A DNA stretch of 64,000 bases, taken from Ascaris suum (lineage: Eukaryota; Nematoda; Chromadorea; Rhabditida; Ascarididae). The stretch is from positions 1,860,001 to 1,924,000 of the forward strand of contig CM024189.1 of assembly GCA_013433145.1 (NCBI GenBank), written 5' to 3'. A program made the translations under genes and the position numbers. Positions 1 through 13,292 of the stretch are shown here, piece after piece. The first letter of the stretch is position 1; the number at the start of each line of letters is the position of its first letter. Below the pieces are notes generated by a model, which was given only the letters and a program-made list of their open reading frames with translations, did not search any database and was not told the DNA's origin.

Positions 1-698
1 CTTCTACATGGCAGCGTAGTTTGAACATGTTCATCACGTGAGCAGTGTCAGGTACATGTGACACCGTCGAATGACTCCGACTTGGCCACTATGACGAGGC
101 CAGAGGTTTAAAGATGTTGCATCTCCACAGCCTAGGCCAAAATGAACACCCCAGTAACGCCATAAATGTCCTTTTTTTCATCTGATGTGAGTATAATCAC
201 ATGATCTAATTACTGCTGCGGAAGCCGTTATTGTCATATCACCCGACAATCGTCTCCACTACGTCTCATAGGAAACACATGCAGAAAATAATATAAAATA
301 AAGCTTATAGAAGCACTCAAATTTATAACCTTCTCGTAATATCACCACGAACGATGAGTAAACAAAGTGAGCGATTTAATAATCTGTTTATTTATCTTCT
401 ATAGACAAAGAATCGTGAAATGTACCAAACCTGCGGATTCATCGAAATAATCCTATGCATAGACGCATCCTCACTAAATACACATCACTCTTTAGCGGAC
501 GAAATCCAGCTCTTGTCAGTCTTTAAAAACAACGAATTCGACAACCAATGCAACAGCAATTCGGTGTTTCTTTCTGCACTTCAATAGCAATTTTCAATGG
601 TGACAAATCAAAACTTTATTACAACTGCGCACGTGCACATGCACAACACCGATCAAATACTCATTCGGCCTAAAAAATAATCCCGAAAGAACACTGGC
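1..698. other. 3' flank of the NDUFA11-like gene
   Basis: The 3' untranslated region and flank of the NDUFA11-like gene. Apart from the poly(A) signal no gene is supported. Bases 1-200 are somewhat GC-richer and carry a minus-strand open stretch without a start or clear splice sites, so an exon edge of a neighbouring gene outside the window is possible. Confidence 0.4.
615..620 (-). terminator. Poly(A) signal of the NDUFA11-like gene
   Basis: TTTATT on the plus strand reads AATAAA on the minus strand. It lies about 80 nt past the stop codon of the NDUFA11-like gene, where a cleavage signal is expected. Confidence 0.6.
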
Positions 699-3600
699 TT
701 AATACTTTGTCGTCGGCACTTCGATGTCGCCTTTCTGGAACCACTTCCACGCAAGCGGACCACCCCATATTCCTGCCGATTGCTGGTGAGCAACCATTGT
801 CTGTAATCCCGTCTCGGAAACCCTCGCATACTGCCAGAAGTTGCCAAGAACCAAAGTAACAACTGCAGCCGTAAGACCAATGGCGAAATTGTGCTCTAAA
901 AATATCGTTATCAGAAAATGCTTTCACAACACAAAACACAGTACCCCTCTATCTACAACCCCCCCCCCTTCTCCCCTCAAACTTAGGACATAGGATCGAT
1001 GCAGAGTCGAAGAGCTTATGAAGGTAGGAAGCTTAAAAGGCTCGTCAATTTCGACAATGCAAGAAATCGAAAGCATTACGAAATGGGGAACTTTGTATTT
1101 GTCAACAATCTCAAGCAGCTTCCATATTAAATAAGCTTTTTAATAAGGGACCACGACACGCAAAGGCAAATGCGCATTTCATCAAGAGGATTCATTTATT
1201 TCAACATAATCCCTTACTCATTGCAGCGAGGACTGTACCAACAGCGGCTGAAGAGTAAAAATGGTTGTAGACGTCATCCTTATGACGAATTGTCGCAGCA
1301 GTCGACAACGCCACTCCCCAAGTGAATGCAACCGCCACTGAAAAATCAAAGATGAATTTGAAGTTGCTGATAGACACATACGCGTCATATACATTGGTGC
1401 AGATATGACGCGGCCTTAATGCATCTTGCAAATGCAACTCTAGATGGCTGGCTGATACGTTCCATTTATCAGATCAACTGGCTAAAGAAACACTTAAAAT
1501 CAATGATGCAGGGCTTAGTGATCTCGCAAGACGTTCAACTGGAAAGAGATGCGTTCTTTCCAAAATCGAGTACTTATCGAATAAAACTCGACATGCAAAT
1601 TCTAGAATCGATGGAACTTAATTTATAAAAGAAAAAAAAAGAAGAAAAAGGGAATATATAGCTAGAGGCATCATGAGACCAAAAAGTGTTTTTATCAGGC
1701 CATATAAACGAGTACGCATACATGCAAAACGGAAGGTACTACGCTTTTACAATATGTTTTTTTTTCTTTTTTTGAAAGCTTGCAAAAGCACTTAGAACAG
1801 TGAGGCGGAGTTGAACACTGCACAGCAGTCACGCCAACAAGACAGTATCATTCAGTTACACAGCTTATGCACAACACAAGGGGAAAATACAAAGGCCCCA
1901 ATGTCGTAAGAAATAATTAAAACTAATGCCTAACAATAATTTTTGGTTCTTCGGCCACTCAAAATATCTTTAAGGATGCATGAGTTTGTTGGTTTAGACG
2001 TTTAAAATTTTCGAAGACATCATTTTCGTTAATTCAGTGACAACAATTCTTCATCAGTGAGGCTAGATGTCAAATGGAGTACTTAACTAGCAATATAAAT
2101 CCGTAAACCTCGACAACAAGGCACGAAATATTATGAGAAACAGGCGTAATTTGTTGTAAATTCTTCGTTCGTAAACCGAAATATAAAAAAAGAACTCAAA
2201 AATTCTTACGGGGTATTGGTGCCAGCTGGAAGTATCGTTTCATGAATGCGCGTGGAGTGAAATCCTTCACCGTCACTGAGTTCATTGCTCGGATTTCCAG
2301 CATAGTATACGGCCCAACTGAAAATTTAAAAATATGCGTCTTTGATAGACATCTCACACTTTTCATATGAACGAAATGTTCATATTTCAACACTTTTTCT
2401 CAAACAGATAGAGACAGTCACCAGCAAAAAAAAACCGACTTTGTATAGGGTGAAACTATCACTGCTATTATGGGCGGTACAATGAAAGTGGGAAAAACGT
2501 TTGGATTCGGTAGCGCCAAATTGATCGTTAGTGATGCCTTGCTGGAAACCACAATTGGATATTACCGGCCTCATCCTGCACAAATTCTTTACTACGAAAG
2601 TGTGTTTGTTACGTATATCAATTACAACCGGAAAGACGACGTTCTAGGCGTTTTCTTAGAAAAACCACGTACGATTTAGTTGCTCACTTCATTCGTTCTC
2701 CTTACAGTTTTCGTATAACATACGCAAAACTTCCAACCCAACTACAGAGAGCAGCGTGATCTTAGACATTCAATTCAATTGTCATGAGGGCGGCCAGACG
2801 GCATATATATCCTCAATGCCAAACTGACCTATCACATAGCGTCGGTTAGCAAAACTGATCGCAACTAAAAACTAAGCGCGGCTAGGCATCTCTTTCCCCT
2901 TCATCAAATTCGAGTGAATTCTGCACGAATTTCTAAGAACTCAACATCTCATGTATCGATATCTTTCAATTTAGACAAAGAAGGCTATCTTATTCCAAAG
3001 CTGAAAACAGTGAAGTTTTATGAAATGTTTTCGCCCTCTTTTCGCACACCGATTTTGTCTTGCTTTTGCCGATCACTAAAATGACACTTCATATGTTAAC
3101 GCTTCTTCGCATTTCACATCAATTTTCAGAAGCTCCGCCACTCTATCTCATGAAAAGATAGGCTAGAAGCCATACACAGACAGGCTTGAAGTCATATATG
3201 GACGAACCTCTCCACTTATTTGTATTGCACCATTCTGAGAATGTTTGATATCCCCCAATTTCGATATTAGGATTGTGGGCCTGGAACCGCATACATCAAA
3301 ATGGCATTGCGCCAAAGTATGCACACTCGCTCGACTGCTTCTATATTCTGCTTTACTAACATAGTTTTGCACTAAATTATTCAGAAACTTATTTGCTTAA
3401 TAGTTTTTTGTTCACCTAGAATGTAATTAAAAAGAGAGGAAATTAGAAAGACAAGAAAAGAAATAAAGCAAAAGAAAAAAGTCGACCTAAAATTGTAAAA
3501 TTAAGCAAATGTTACTGCTTCAGTCTATATAATTCTGAGATATCGAGTTTTCACTAGCTTAGTCTTTAGAAAACCTCTTTCGGTGTAAGCCTATTAAAGA

Positions 3601-6482
3601 CTTACGAAGGATTGCTGCATATTTGGCACAAGCGAGTCCTTTCTCGAAAGTACCTTCATTCAACGGTTTATCGAAGAATCTTGGACCAAAATGGTACCAG
3701 GAGTTCGGAAACAACGCATTTCTTCCAAGCTTATTCTGAAAATAGATAGCAATAATTATGATCATTGTTTTGATGCATGAAGTAAGTTTGTTTTCCAATC
3801 AGGAAATATAAGTCAAATTCATCAGGTCATACGAATCCTCAAAATTATTAAAACATATTAAATCAAACAATCTAATCTACGGGAACTGGAAAAAACTACG
3901 CGGCTGTTCAATCGAGACGGAATTAAAACGTTGAGTGTAAGGTATTGTAAGACACCAGAAATGTACTAATGCAAGAAACGAAAATATTTCTGCCCTCAAT
4001 GTTTAGAGTTTTGTACCTTGCCGCAATGGATACTAACATCTATAAAGCCCCTTATGTTTGTGGAGATCTTTTTAAAACAACTACTGCGAACACAATAATA
4101 TTTCAAAAAGAAAGACGACTGCAAAAATGAGACTCGCTATGCCTATCCATCTTCTACCTTGAAGAGATCCTCAACTACTTGATTTGTGGACTGTGCAAAC
4201 TGACCTTGGGTGTGTATATGAACTCGGTGAGTGTCGGGCTGATACCTAGACCCGGATGCTCCTTGCTCAGATCATACTTTTCGGCTATCGCTTTATATTG
4301 ATGGGACGTTTTGTATACCTGAAATCCAATAAGGCCTCGAAAAAGAACCATCGTCAATAAGAACAGAGCACTATAGAACACCTAATAATAGAGTGAGCAG
4401 GTAGGCTTAATTTCTTATAAAAGATGTTTCGTCTGCATTAATTTGAAGAAATTAACCAAATAAAAATATTCAAATTTGAATAGATAAGAGATGAAAAATA
4501 ATAATAATAATAAAAGAGTTTCGTCATACAGATATCAGAACATTGAGGTGCTTAGTGATGAATGCCGCGTCAATACATAATTCAGAAAAAAAAAACCATT
4601 CAGAAAATAACGACAGCCTAATTTCTATTGAAAAAGGCTTTCGGTTACTATTTAAATTCCATATAAATGTATGATGATTAAAAATCAATTGTTTTTTTGG
4701 AAGGCAACGACGATCGATAAGTAAATCGTTCGGAAAATAAGAAAAACGAAAGCGAATTGTCAAACAGTTTCATTTCAATTTCAAGGAGAGAAAATTGCAT
4801 GAACTACTCCAACCCAAATGAACTACTCGTACATAGAAGTGATTTTCAAGTGGGAAAAAGTACATAAACGGACCCATAGGAATTTCTCTGGGCAACAAAC
4901 TGTTCAGTCTATTGCAGTTGCTGAAAAGAAAAAACGGGCAAGAGGGGTTCCAGGTTAAACAAAAACCCTTTCGAAGGAAGAAAAAATCCAAGCAATTACT
5001 GCTAATTTTTAAGAATTTCAAATGAAAAACAGTGCAGCTAAATCGAACATCAGATGGTTATGGCTGACGATCCACAGTCCTTGGAAAAAAAAATCGAAAC
5101 ACGCAGCTATAAGTGAATTCGCATTCTTTAAAGCTCCACATTTAGGAATTTGATGAATAAACCTGATGGCAAAAAGACGAATATACGAAAAAAAATCTGA
5201 GGAAAGAAAACTGGCGAAATTAGGGACCCTGACATCAACCTTTAGAGGCAGTGATTGATAATGGGACGGTGATGAGGTTTCTCTTTGCAGTTGCGGAGTT
5301 TTCACATACTTTTTTTAAAAAAGCGTTTTCATAAAAGGAAATTACGCCTTCACTCTCCCTCCTTCTTCCCTATATCATTCTTTTAGCGATCAATCTATCA
5401 CCGGATGCAACAAGCAAAAAAAGCTGAAATTGCATCAGAAATGAGTTTCATGACGAGACCTTTTCTTGAAACTCGGGAAGTGGTCCCGGCTGGTCAGCCT
5501 TCGACGTTAAATTCGGATACTTTTTAGAATCCAGGCCGAACGGTCCCGCCAGCGAAGTTCCGTCGGGCACTTTAGGGTCCCACCTAAAAGTAACATATTC
5601 ACAAGTACGATCATGAACGTACTGCGATAAACCACACGTAGGAAACTTCGACGCACTGTTATCTCGGGAGCAAAATTGCCATAATATGTTGTGCATATGT
5701 AAATTCACCGATCGCCTCATAAAATCATCGCACAGGACACCACCGGCCTTCCAGAAGAACGCACAAAACAATCCTTAAAAGCGGTAGGAAAGTAAACTAT
5801 ATCAAACTAAAATTTGATCAGCAGCTACGATTGTTGCCGAAAATAACAACATGCCTTAAAGACTTGTGAAAGAAGACAGCATCCAAAAGCCAGAAATGGA
5901 CAATATGGTTAACAACCGATGCTGACGAAAAAATTGTCAAGTGATGGTGACAAAGAAGCACCATTTCAAAGGCATTCTTAAATCGTGAATATTTTAGTGC
6001 AAGAACTAATCAATGAAAAATTCAAAACTTGAGTGGGCGTCGATCGAACTATTAACAAACTCGAATGACTACATTGAGATCAACGAAAAATGAAATCATG
6101 TCGACTCACCAATCCGGATCCTCTTCACGATACCGCGCTCTCAGCATTCGCAATTTGCCATTTTGCACCACCTCATCCTTAAGCCCAAGCTCACCCCACC
6201 ATTCTTTTCGTCCTTTGCTGCAATTCCACGAATGATTTCAGAATTACTGTTCGTACTGGGATCTCGAACAAGATTCGGGGGTTTCCACTTCGTTGGATCA
6301 GAAAGCGGATAACTGTCATAGCGAAATATATCGGAGAGTAGAGCTGGTTTGGATTTATCGGGATAAAGACACAAAGGACAAGTGAAAGCGAAAAGGTATG
6401 CTGTGTTGTTTATGCACAAACTGTAATGCTGACGACAGTATAAACATTCCGCTGCTACGTTTTACCTCAACAAATTTCTCAT
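699..6482 (-). CDS. nduf-11: NDUFA11 (B14.7)-like complex I subunit with a long N-terminal extension, 8 exons
   Basis: Exons on the minus strand, 5' to 3': 6482-6466, 6217-6110, 5583-5460, 4318-4205, 3735-3606, 2317-2210, 1337-1218, 895-699. Every junction has GT/AG ends and phases agree, giving 918 nt (305 aa plus stop). Residues from about 135 on resemble animal NDUFA11, a Tim17-fold membrane subunit of the complex I membrane arm in the mitochondrial inner membrane. Matching blocks are FFDKPLNEGTFEKGLACAKY near the start of the domain, WGVALSTAATIRHKDDVYNHF in the middle (charged loop after a helix), and KHNFAIGLTAAVVTLVLGNFW as the last helix. Residues 1-121 (exons 1-4) are Trp/Pro-rich, contain REEDPDWWDPKVP and are not part of NDUFA11 as known from vertebrates; they look nematode-specific. 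The start ATG at 6482 lies in a 17-nt first exon and is the least certain part. The domain call rests on remembered family sequence, not on a search. Confidence 0.83.
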
Positions 6483-8492
6483 ATGCGCAAGCAGGGGGCA
6501 GGTCCAAGTAAGTGAGTATCTCAACCACTCTACATCCCTGCATGGATCTTCGAGCTTCAGTAATGCTCGCCTTTGGTGCTGTGTGCCCTAAAAGCACTGG
6601 AAAACCGTTTCATTGCTTGATATTCCAAAAGATCACACCACCCTCTAGAAAACGCAACATGAAGTTTGAGATCATGGCTTTTGTCACATCCTTTTTTTTT
6701 CTGTACTTTGACTGCTTCAAAAGAACGCGTGGGTTTTCCCTCCCTAGCCAAGAAGGTCCACAAATTTTCACTTCCAAGGAATACGGAAAAATTTTCTTTT
6801 CTCTAAATGTACCGGAATCCCTAAATTCGGGGTGCATAAAATCAGCAGCTAACGGAAGAATTTGATGCCGACAAACTTCCTGCAGTGCACGAACGTGAAA
6901 AAAAAAAAACTCGATAATACTGCGTTGCAGCATTCCAGCTCCAGAAATTCTCCATATCTGTGAAAAGAAACAGGTGCAGTAAAATGTTTCTCCCCTACTC
7001 AATGTCTCTGCTTGAATTTTTTAGCTGTAAATAGCATTGGAATTCGGTATGATGTGCTTTAAAAACATTGGAAAATCAACACGGTGGAAAATGACGAATA
7101 ACAAATCACTATCGGAGTACTGCTATCGTTGCCCACTACACATACAAAAAGTCTTGCAGTAAATCTTCTTCCCCCCTCCTCCATTCCTTGGCAAATCCTC
7201 ATGGGATTAAAAAGTGTGCATGAATATGCGCCGTAAGCATGCACGATGAGTGGCTAATCGTAGTCAATTCAGAAGCGGAATACCTCATCTTTCCTCGCCT
7301 ACTATTTCCACTCACCACATCCAACGACCTATACGCACCTTTTTCAGCGTAACATCGCGATTGCATTATTGAAATTTTCCCTCTTCTTTACTGCTTGAAG
7401 AAAATGAGATCTTAAATATGAGGTACGGAATCGACTCAACCTAGAACGCCAGTCCTTCAAGAAACCTGCCCTGGTGCATTTAAAAAAACGGCCGAGGTTA
7501 ATTATGACTTTGTCGCTTTCGAGACGCGGTATTCAACATTCAACCACCATAAACCTTTCCCATCAAGCGCTTTTGAGAGACAATTCACAACAAGCAAGTG
7601 ATAAAAGATGAAACCAACTATTCGCGGTTGCTCCAAAGTCCGATCCATGGAGGTCGATTAGTTCTGTATGTGGCAACCAGAGGCTCGTCGCTCTTCTCGC
7701 TACCCATTCTTCCCAGCTGCAAATTGCCCACTGGAGGTGTTTTAATAACCGTTAGGAAGTAATAACAAACAGGCTCACACGATTAAACAACGAACCGTTA
7801 CTTGCTCTTTTAGGAAACAGAATTGAAGGGTTCTTAGAAGAGACTATAAATAAAAGGAACATCCAGCTAAAGCTCAAGCCAAAAACGGAGTCAAGTTCGA
7901 GCTAAGGTTCCAAGGAATCTTGAGGAAAAGCTAAACAACAAAATCCAAGAAGCAGCACCCGAACACCGCCCCAAACTCAACGTGCCAGAAATGAAAACAT
8001 ACAGCAATGTGCAAATCTGCACGATCCAAGCTCGTGGTAAAATGCGGATGCAGTGAGCGCCGTCTCAGCACTTTTCCGTTTTTCCCTGTGACTATTCTCA
8101 ACAATTTTCACTATCCCTGAAAATTGCTGTAGAGTGTCGCATATCCCTCCAAAACGCAGGAATATCTTTGAATGAGTGGTACCCGGCCGATAGTGTTTTC
8201 TAGCGTCTATCTTTGTGCTTTTATGAGAATATCTACCCGTACAAGCCCAACAATAAATCTCAAAAGTTCTGAAAATAAGCCAAAATAGCGTTTGTAGTCT
8301 TCAAACGACGCATTTGAGGGGCACAAGGTGGATGGCGCTGATTTTTTAGGCGTTATTTTTCGAGGTTTTCCTGTATTGGAGGCACAGTGAGTAATTATTT
8401 TGTGCAGAAAGAAAACAAGCTGAGCATTCATTTCGTTCTTTTTGTGCTGGCAAATCTTCCTTTTTCCTTGAGAACTACCGTGGCTGGATAAA

Positions 8493-8555
8493 GGGGGGGG
8501 GGAATGGATGGGGTGGGAGGAGAGGACGAGGAAGAGAAGGATACGGGTTCATGCT
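8493..8555 (+). repeat. G-rich purine tract
   Basis: Ten G followed by GGATGGGGTGGGAGG and an AG-rich tail, then GGTTCATGCTCG. Confidence 0.8.
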
Positions 8556-8752
8556 CGTAACAGTCGTGAACACATGACACTAACTGATTGTAGCTTTTTT
8601 TCACCATCATTAACAAAGAGTGTGTCGCTTAACAACAACATCCCTAGAGTGTCTTGAGTGATTCATATGCCGACATTCCTATCGCTAACAGCAAATTTCC
8701 GGATTCCTACCAGTGGACCTGCTGCCTCCGCATATCGCAAGTGTTCCACCTT

Positions 8753-8801
8753 CCCCCCCCCCCTCCCCCTCCCCTCTCTCCCTCCCAACTCCCGTTTCCC
8801 T
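8753..8801 (+). repeat. C-rich pyrimidine tract
   Basis: Eleven C followed by CCCTCTCTCC-type sequence, 250 bp from the oppositely oriented G-rich tract. Confidence 0.8.
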
Positions 8802-11616
8802 TTGAAAAGTTGAGGCTTTCACTCCTCCTTTTGATTATTAGTCCTTGTTGACGATCCATCATACTATCACTACATGAGTACTCTATACGTAGCGTTCAAT
8901 TGTTGACGTACTGTATTGCAAGAACGCAACGCAGAACGCCGATATGGAATAAAAAAAAACGAAGATAAAAAAACTTCGATTTATGCTCGACGGTTGGCAC
9001 AGAATGCACAATGAAACTGAAGACAGGAAGCATAGAAAGAAAAAGCGAAACAACTACCGCAAGGATAAAAGCAGTGGAGACAATTGAGTGAAGATCAAAA
9101 CGATTTAGGCGTTTCGTAAAATGTCAAACATTATTTGCTTGCATTGTATCTTCAGAGGCCTTTGATGAATCTATGTGGGTGCTGTGACAACTGCGCATCG
9201 GACAATTGCGCCCGTTGACAGATGCCACCCCCATGCACTGTTTCCATCGATCTTCACTGTTTTTGTCGTTAACAGACAGTGATGTCTGCACCTCCGACTA
9301 ATACTATTGTTGCTTTTGCTATATCATGGTGCTAATTTCGCGAGGAACGGAATAAATGAAAGTTGATGAATTGTAGGACGTCGATAGGGGGATGGAATAA
9401 ATTAGCAGTGTCGACAGGAAACACTGGTATAAGACAACTAGCGGAAGGGAAATAGGAGATGGCTCTCGTCCATAATAGTGCCACCTACGGGTCAACGTTG
9501 GAGTGCTGTTGGCACCTGTTTGGATGTGAGGATATTATTAATGACTCGTATGCGCCATGATATGAACGGATGAAAAGAAATTGCTGAACAGTGATTTGAG
9601 CGTTTACCTTAAATGTGATATGATACTCAAGAAACTCCATCAGTTTATAGCCTAATTAACCGCAAATCACTAACAGGACTCGTAGTACCACGGAAACTAA
9701 ACGAGCAATCTGCTTCCTCACAGACATAGACCTGTGAGCAATGAGTTGCAACAAGGGAGCTAATCCTAACGGGATTGTTGTGCAGCTTTTAATGGAACCC
9801 AGCGCAGCAAAGATTTATTAACGATGTAAAACCTGAGATGCAAAATAACACAATTATTGCTGCAAAAAAAGGCAAACAAAAAACATGAGTGGAGAAGATA
9901 ACTGTAAAGCGCAATTGCAAGATACCGCACTGCGGAATGCAATTGCCGAAGGCGAATTTGTCGTTTCATCGAGTGTGCGTACTAGATTAAAGTTAAGCGC
10001 TGGCGAAAAATGCTCATATTTCCATAGCCTGCAAATAGTGAACTCAGATACCTATTGGCTCGACATCCATGTGGGAAACGCAACAAAAAAGCTGTTTTGA
10101 AGTAATTTTCTACATGAAGTTTGAACACAAAAAAAAAAATCGAATTTGAACACTTGTCCGAAAATTGTCACTATTTCTTGTGCTTTTGGCGACTAATTGC
10201 CTGAAAATCGTGGAATTTGCGGCAACTTCTCACTTTCGATTGGGACGAAGTGAAGCGTTCACAGAATGGCCGAATTGTTTGTAAAATTGGTATTTAAACG
10301 TTTCGCATGATTAATGTTACACAGCAGCTATGAATTGCCTTAGATGATTAGATGATGACTTCCTCTAACTGGACGATATGATTTTACCGAGTCTTACTTA
10401 GTTAAGATGATCGCATTCGAAATTCACGTATAAAATTTAGTCATTATCTCAATTGACAGCTGCAGTTCGCGGAATTTTCAGCGAAAGCATTTATGAGTGC
10501 GAATGCTCTATCGCTTGCAATACAATATAAGTGCGGCGCATCTATGATGCGGCGTTTTTGCAAAATCTTCCCATAATTTTACACTCCACATTATGGGGGT
10601 ATTACTTAAGGAATTTGTTTCGCAATTATTAGTTTGTAATTATGTTTAGTTGGATCTTATTCTCTGTTATATGATTGTAAACTTTTTCCTCACAATTCCA
10701 AATTAACTGTGCCCATAAGGGCGTCAAATATATTGATGATTATGGCTAGCAGGCAAAACTTATATATGGAACATTTCGTTTAACGGCTTTTACTTCAGGA
10801 GCTTTCCGAATTCGTAAATCGGCTATCAAAAGGAGTCATTGACGCGGAAAGTTCCTCTATTCTCACGAAAATAGACTTGCGTGCTTTGATATTTGCATTC
10901 CATTTATGACTCATTATATTGAATAATGTGCGTTTTCCTTCAAATACATTGATTGCTAAATATGAATTGGCTGTAATAATTCCCTCTGTGTTGACCTCTA
11001 CTGTATTTATATGTACATGCTCTCTTTCTCTCACTGAATTTTATACTACTCTATTACAGTTTTACTTCTTTTTGTCGTGAATGTGATTTAAATGACACTA
11101 GCAACAATTCAGATGTGATTTAAATGATTTTTGATGAGATCGAAAGTGCGATGACATTAAGGGCTCGGCGGACTCTATTGATGTGCGAAGTAACAAAGTT
11201 GGAAACAAAAGGCAGTTGGTTGATCGAATGACCTTGCGTTAACTTTCCACTTCAATCTACCTATGCAGGTGTGACTCATTAAAAATGCCCAGCGTTTCGC
11301 TAATGAGGACAAATATTGAGGCGGTGATTTGTCGACCTTTTTCTATTAGCTAATAAATTCGACAGTTAATTGGGAATCCAAGTGCTTTTAGGTTGCAGCT
11401 TTCACCATAGCTCTTGTAGTGTCTAATGCAAAAGAACTCACAAATTACAGTGTAATGATTAAGGGGCGTCAATGAATCTGAACGAAGGCTAGAGAAGTGG
11501 AATGGAAATGCAATTTGATTTCGCGAGTGACAGATGCGCCACAATGATATAGATTGTAGCGTAATGAAGATATGTTCATGCGCTGACTGTCGACTGCTCA
11601 ACGACAACGTATGTAA

Positions 11617-11806
11617 TATGTTGGCCTCGTCACCGCAACTATACGGGAGTGCATCAAGGGCGTCACCGCGCCTTGTCGTCGAGCAAGAAACCCCATTCGG
11701 CGGTCACTCCCATCGGACCAGCCGCAATTCTCCTCTCGCCTATGATGCTAGAGCATCGTCATATTCAAAGTCACAATTGTTTGCTTGCCGTATCGTGAAT
11801 GTTTAA
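11617..11806 (+). CDS. Possible isolated coding exon, Ser/Pro/Arg-rich; unrecognised
   Basis: This GC-richer block in an AT-rich desert reads MLASSPQLYGSASRASPRLV, then a segment with TPFGGHSHRTSRNSP and YDARASSYSKS, ending at a TAA at 11804-11806. Codon choice resembles the vab-19 exons rather than the surrounding noise frames. It lies on the same strand as vab-19, 14 kb upstream, and might be an alternative first exon. However, no donor was found that joins the KN exon in the right frame. A GTATGT donor at 11610 could instead end an exon just before the ATG. No family is recognised, and it could be chance. Confidence 0.25.
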
Positions 11807-13146
11807 TCGGTCACTCACTCACAGTTTCTACTACTATCGTTACGTTTATTTCCATGTATTTCGATATTTTTTGCGGCTGTCACCTTTCTTATTTTTTGGC
11901 ATATTCAATCCATCGGCCATTTATATAAGTAAGGATAGTTGGAGGAAGTTCCAATTGAAATTTTGGCACTTTATACCGACATTAGGGGCAACAATAAATC
12001 ACTACTCTAAGGTTATTATCAAGGTAATAGCAAGCATAGAAATATCCTGAAACTTTTCCTCATTCATGCGTTAGTACTTGCCATTTACAGTTGTATATTA
12101 TTTGAATATTTTAGCAATCAAATTTCAGCGAGAAAATTAAATTTTTGGAAGTCAATCGTGGAATAATAAACGTAATAATTTTATATAATTTCAAAACTAA
12201 TTTATCATAATTGTTTCGCTAGAAGAGTTTCTTGTCGGTATTCCTTATCTTTAAAAGTATATTGAGTTCACGATGAGGTGTGCCGAAGTTTATCGATGTC
12301 GAAGGCTTATCGATGAAATAAATTCCTCAAAAGTCGTATGATCGCTGGTATAGTGCAATTGTGGATAAAATTTTTCTTTTTCGTTGCATAGATCTGAAAC
12401 TTTCTAATGGATCAAGTTTGATGCCATTCGCACTAGCTTGCTGTCAGAAAAAAAATCAACCCAAAACGAACATCTACGATACTATAAAGATGGCAATACA
12501 ATTGCAAACAAACAACTCCATATGCAAATATTCAAAAATATTCAAATGCCTCACTAATTGAGAATATGCTAATCAGCTGAGATGTTGAATTTTTTTTTTT
12601 TTTAGGGTGAACAGCACACAAAGGAATTCAGTGATCGCTTTACTTCTGTTACCATTCTGTTTTCAATATTGGAGTAGTCTTATTAGTCATATTGCCTCAA
12701 TATTGTTGTAGAAAATTAGCTGCACGCAATTTTTCAATATTACTATGTTGATATTTTTTAATTCAAATCTGAAGCTGATTATATTTCGTTCGTTTAGGTG
12801 CTGAATAGTTGTTGAACAAGATTGGTCTTTAGTTTTAGCAATTATTTAAGCAATACGGGAAAGTGCATGAAGGTTGCGACCACCCAAGTAACGAACACTC
12901 GAAGAAATTCTAGCGTTATTTCGTACTTCTACGTCTCCATTTTTTTTCCTCTTTTCAGTGGACAACCGTTCAGTGTATTTCGCAGCATTTGACTCTTTTT
13001 AGGAAACATGTATGTTCGAGGAATTTGCATTTCATTTGCTTTGTTTGTTTAAAATGTCTGTTGCACAGGTATTCACTTGGATACGAAAACCGTATTTACT
13101 ACTTACGATATCTCACTTTAATATCAAATATCATTTTCTTTCCCAT

Positions 13147-13292
<146 letters not shown>

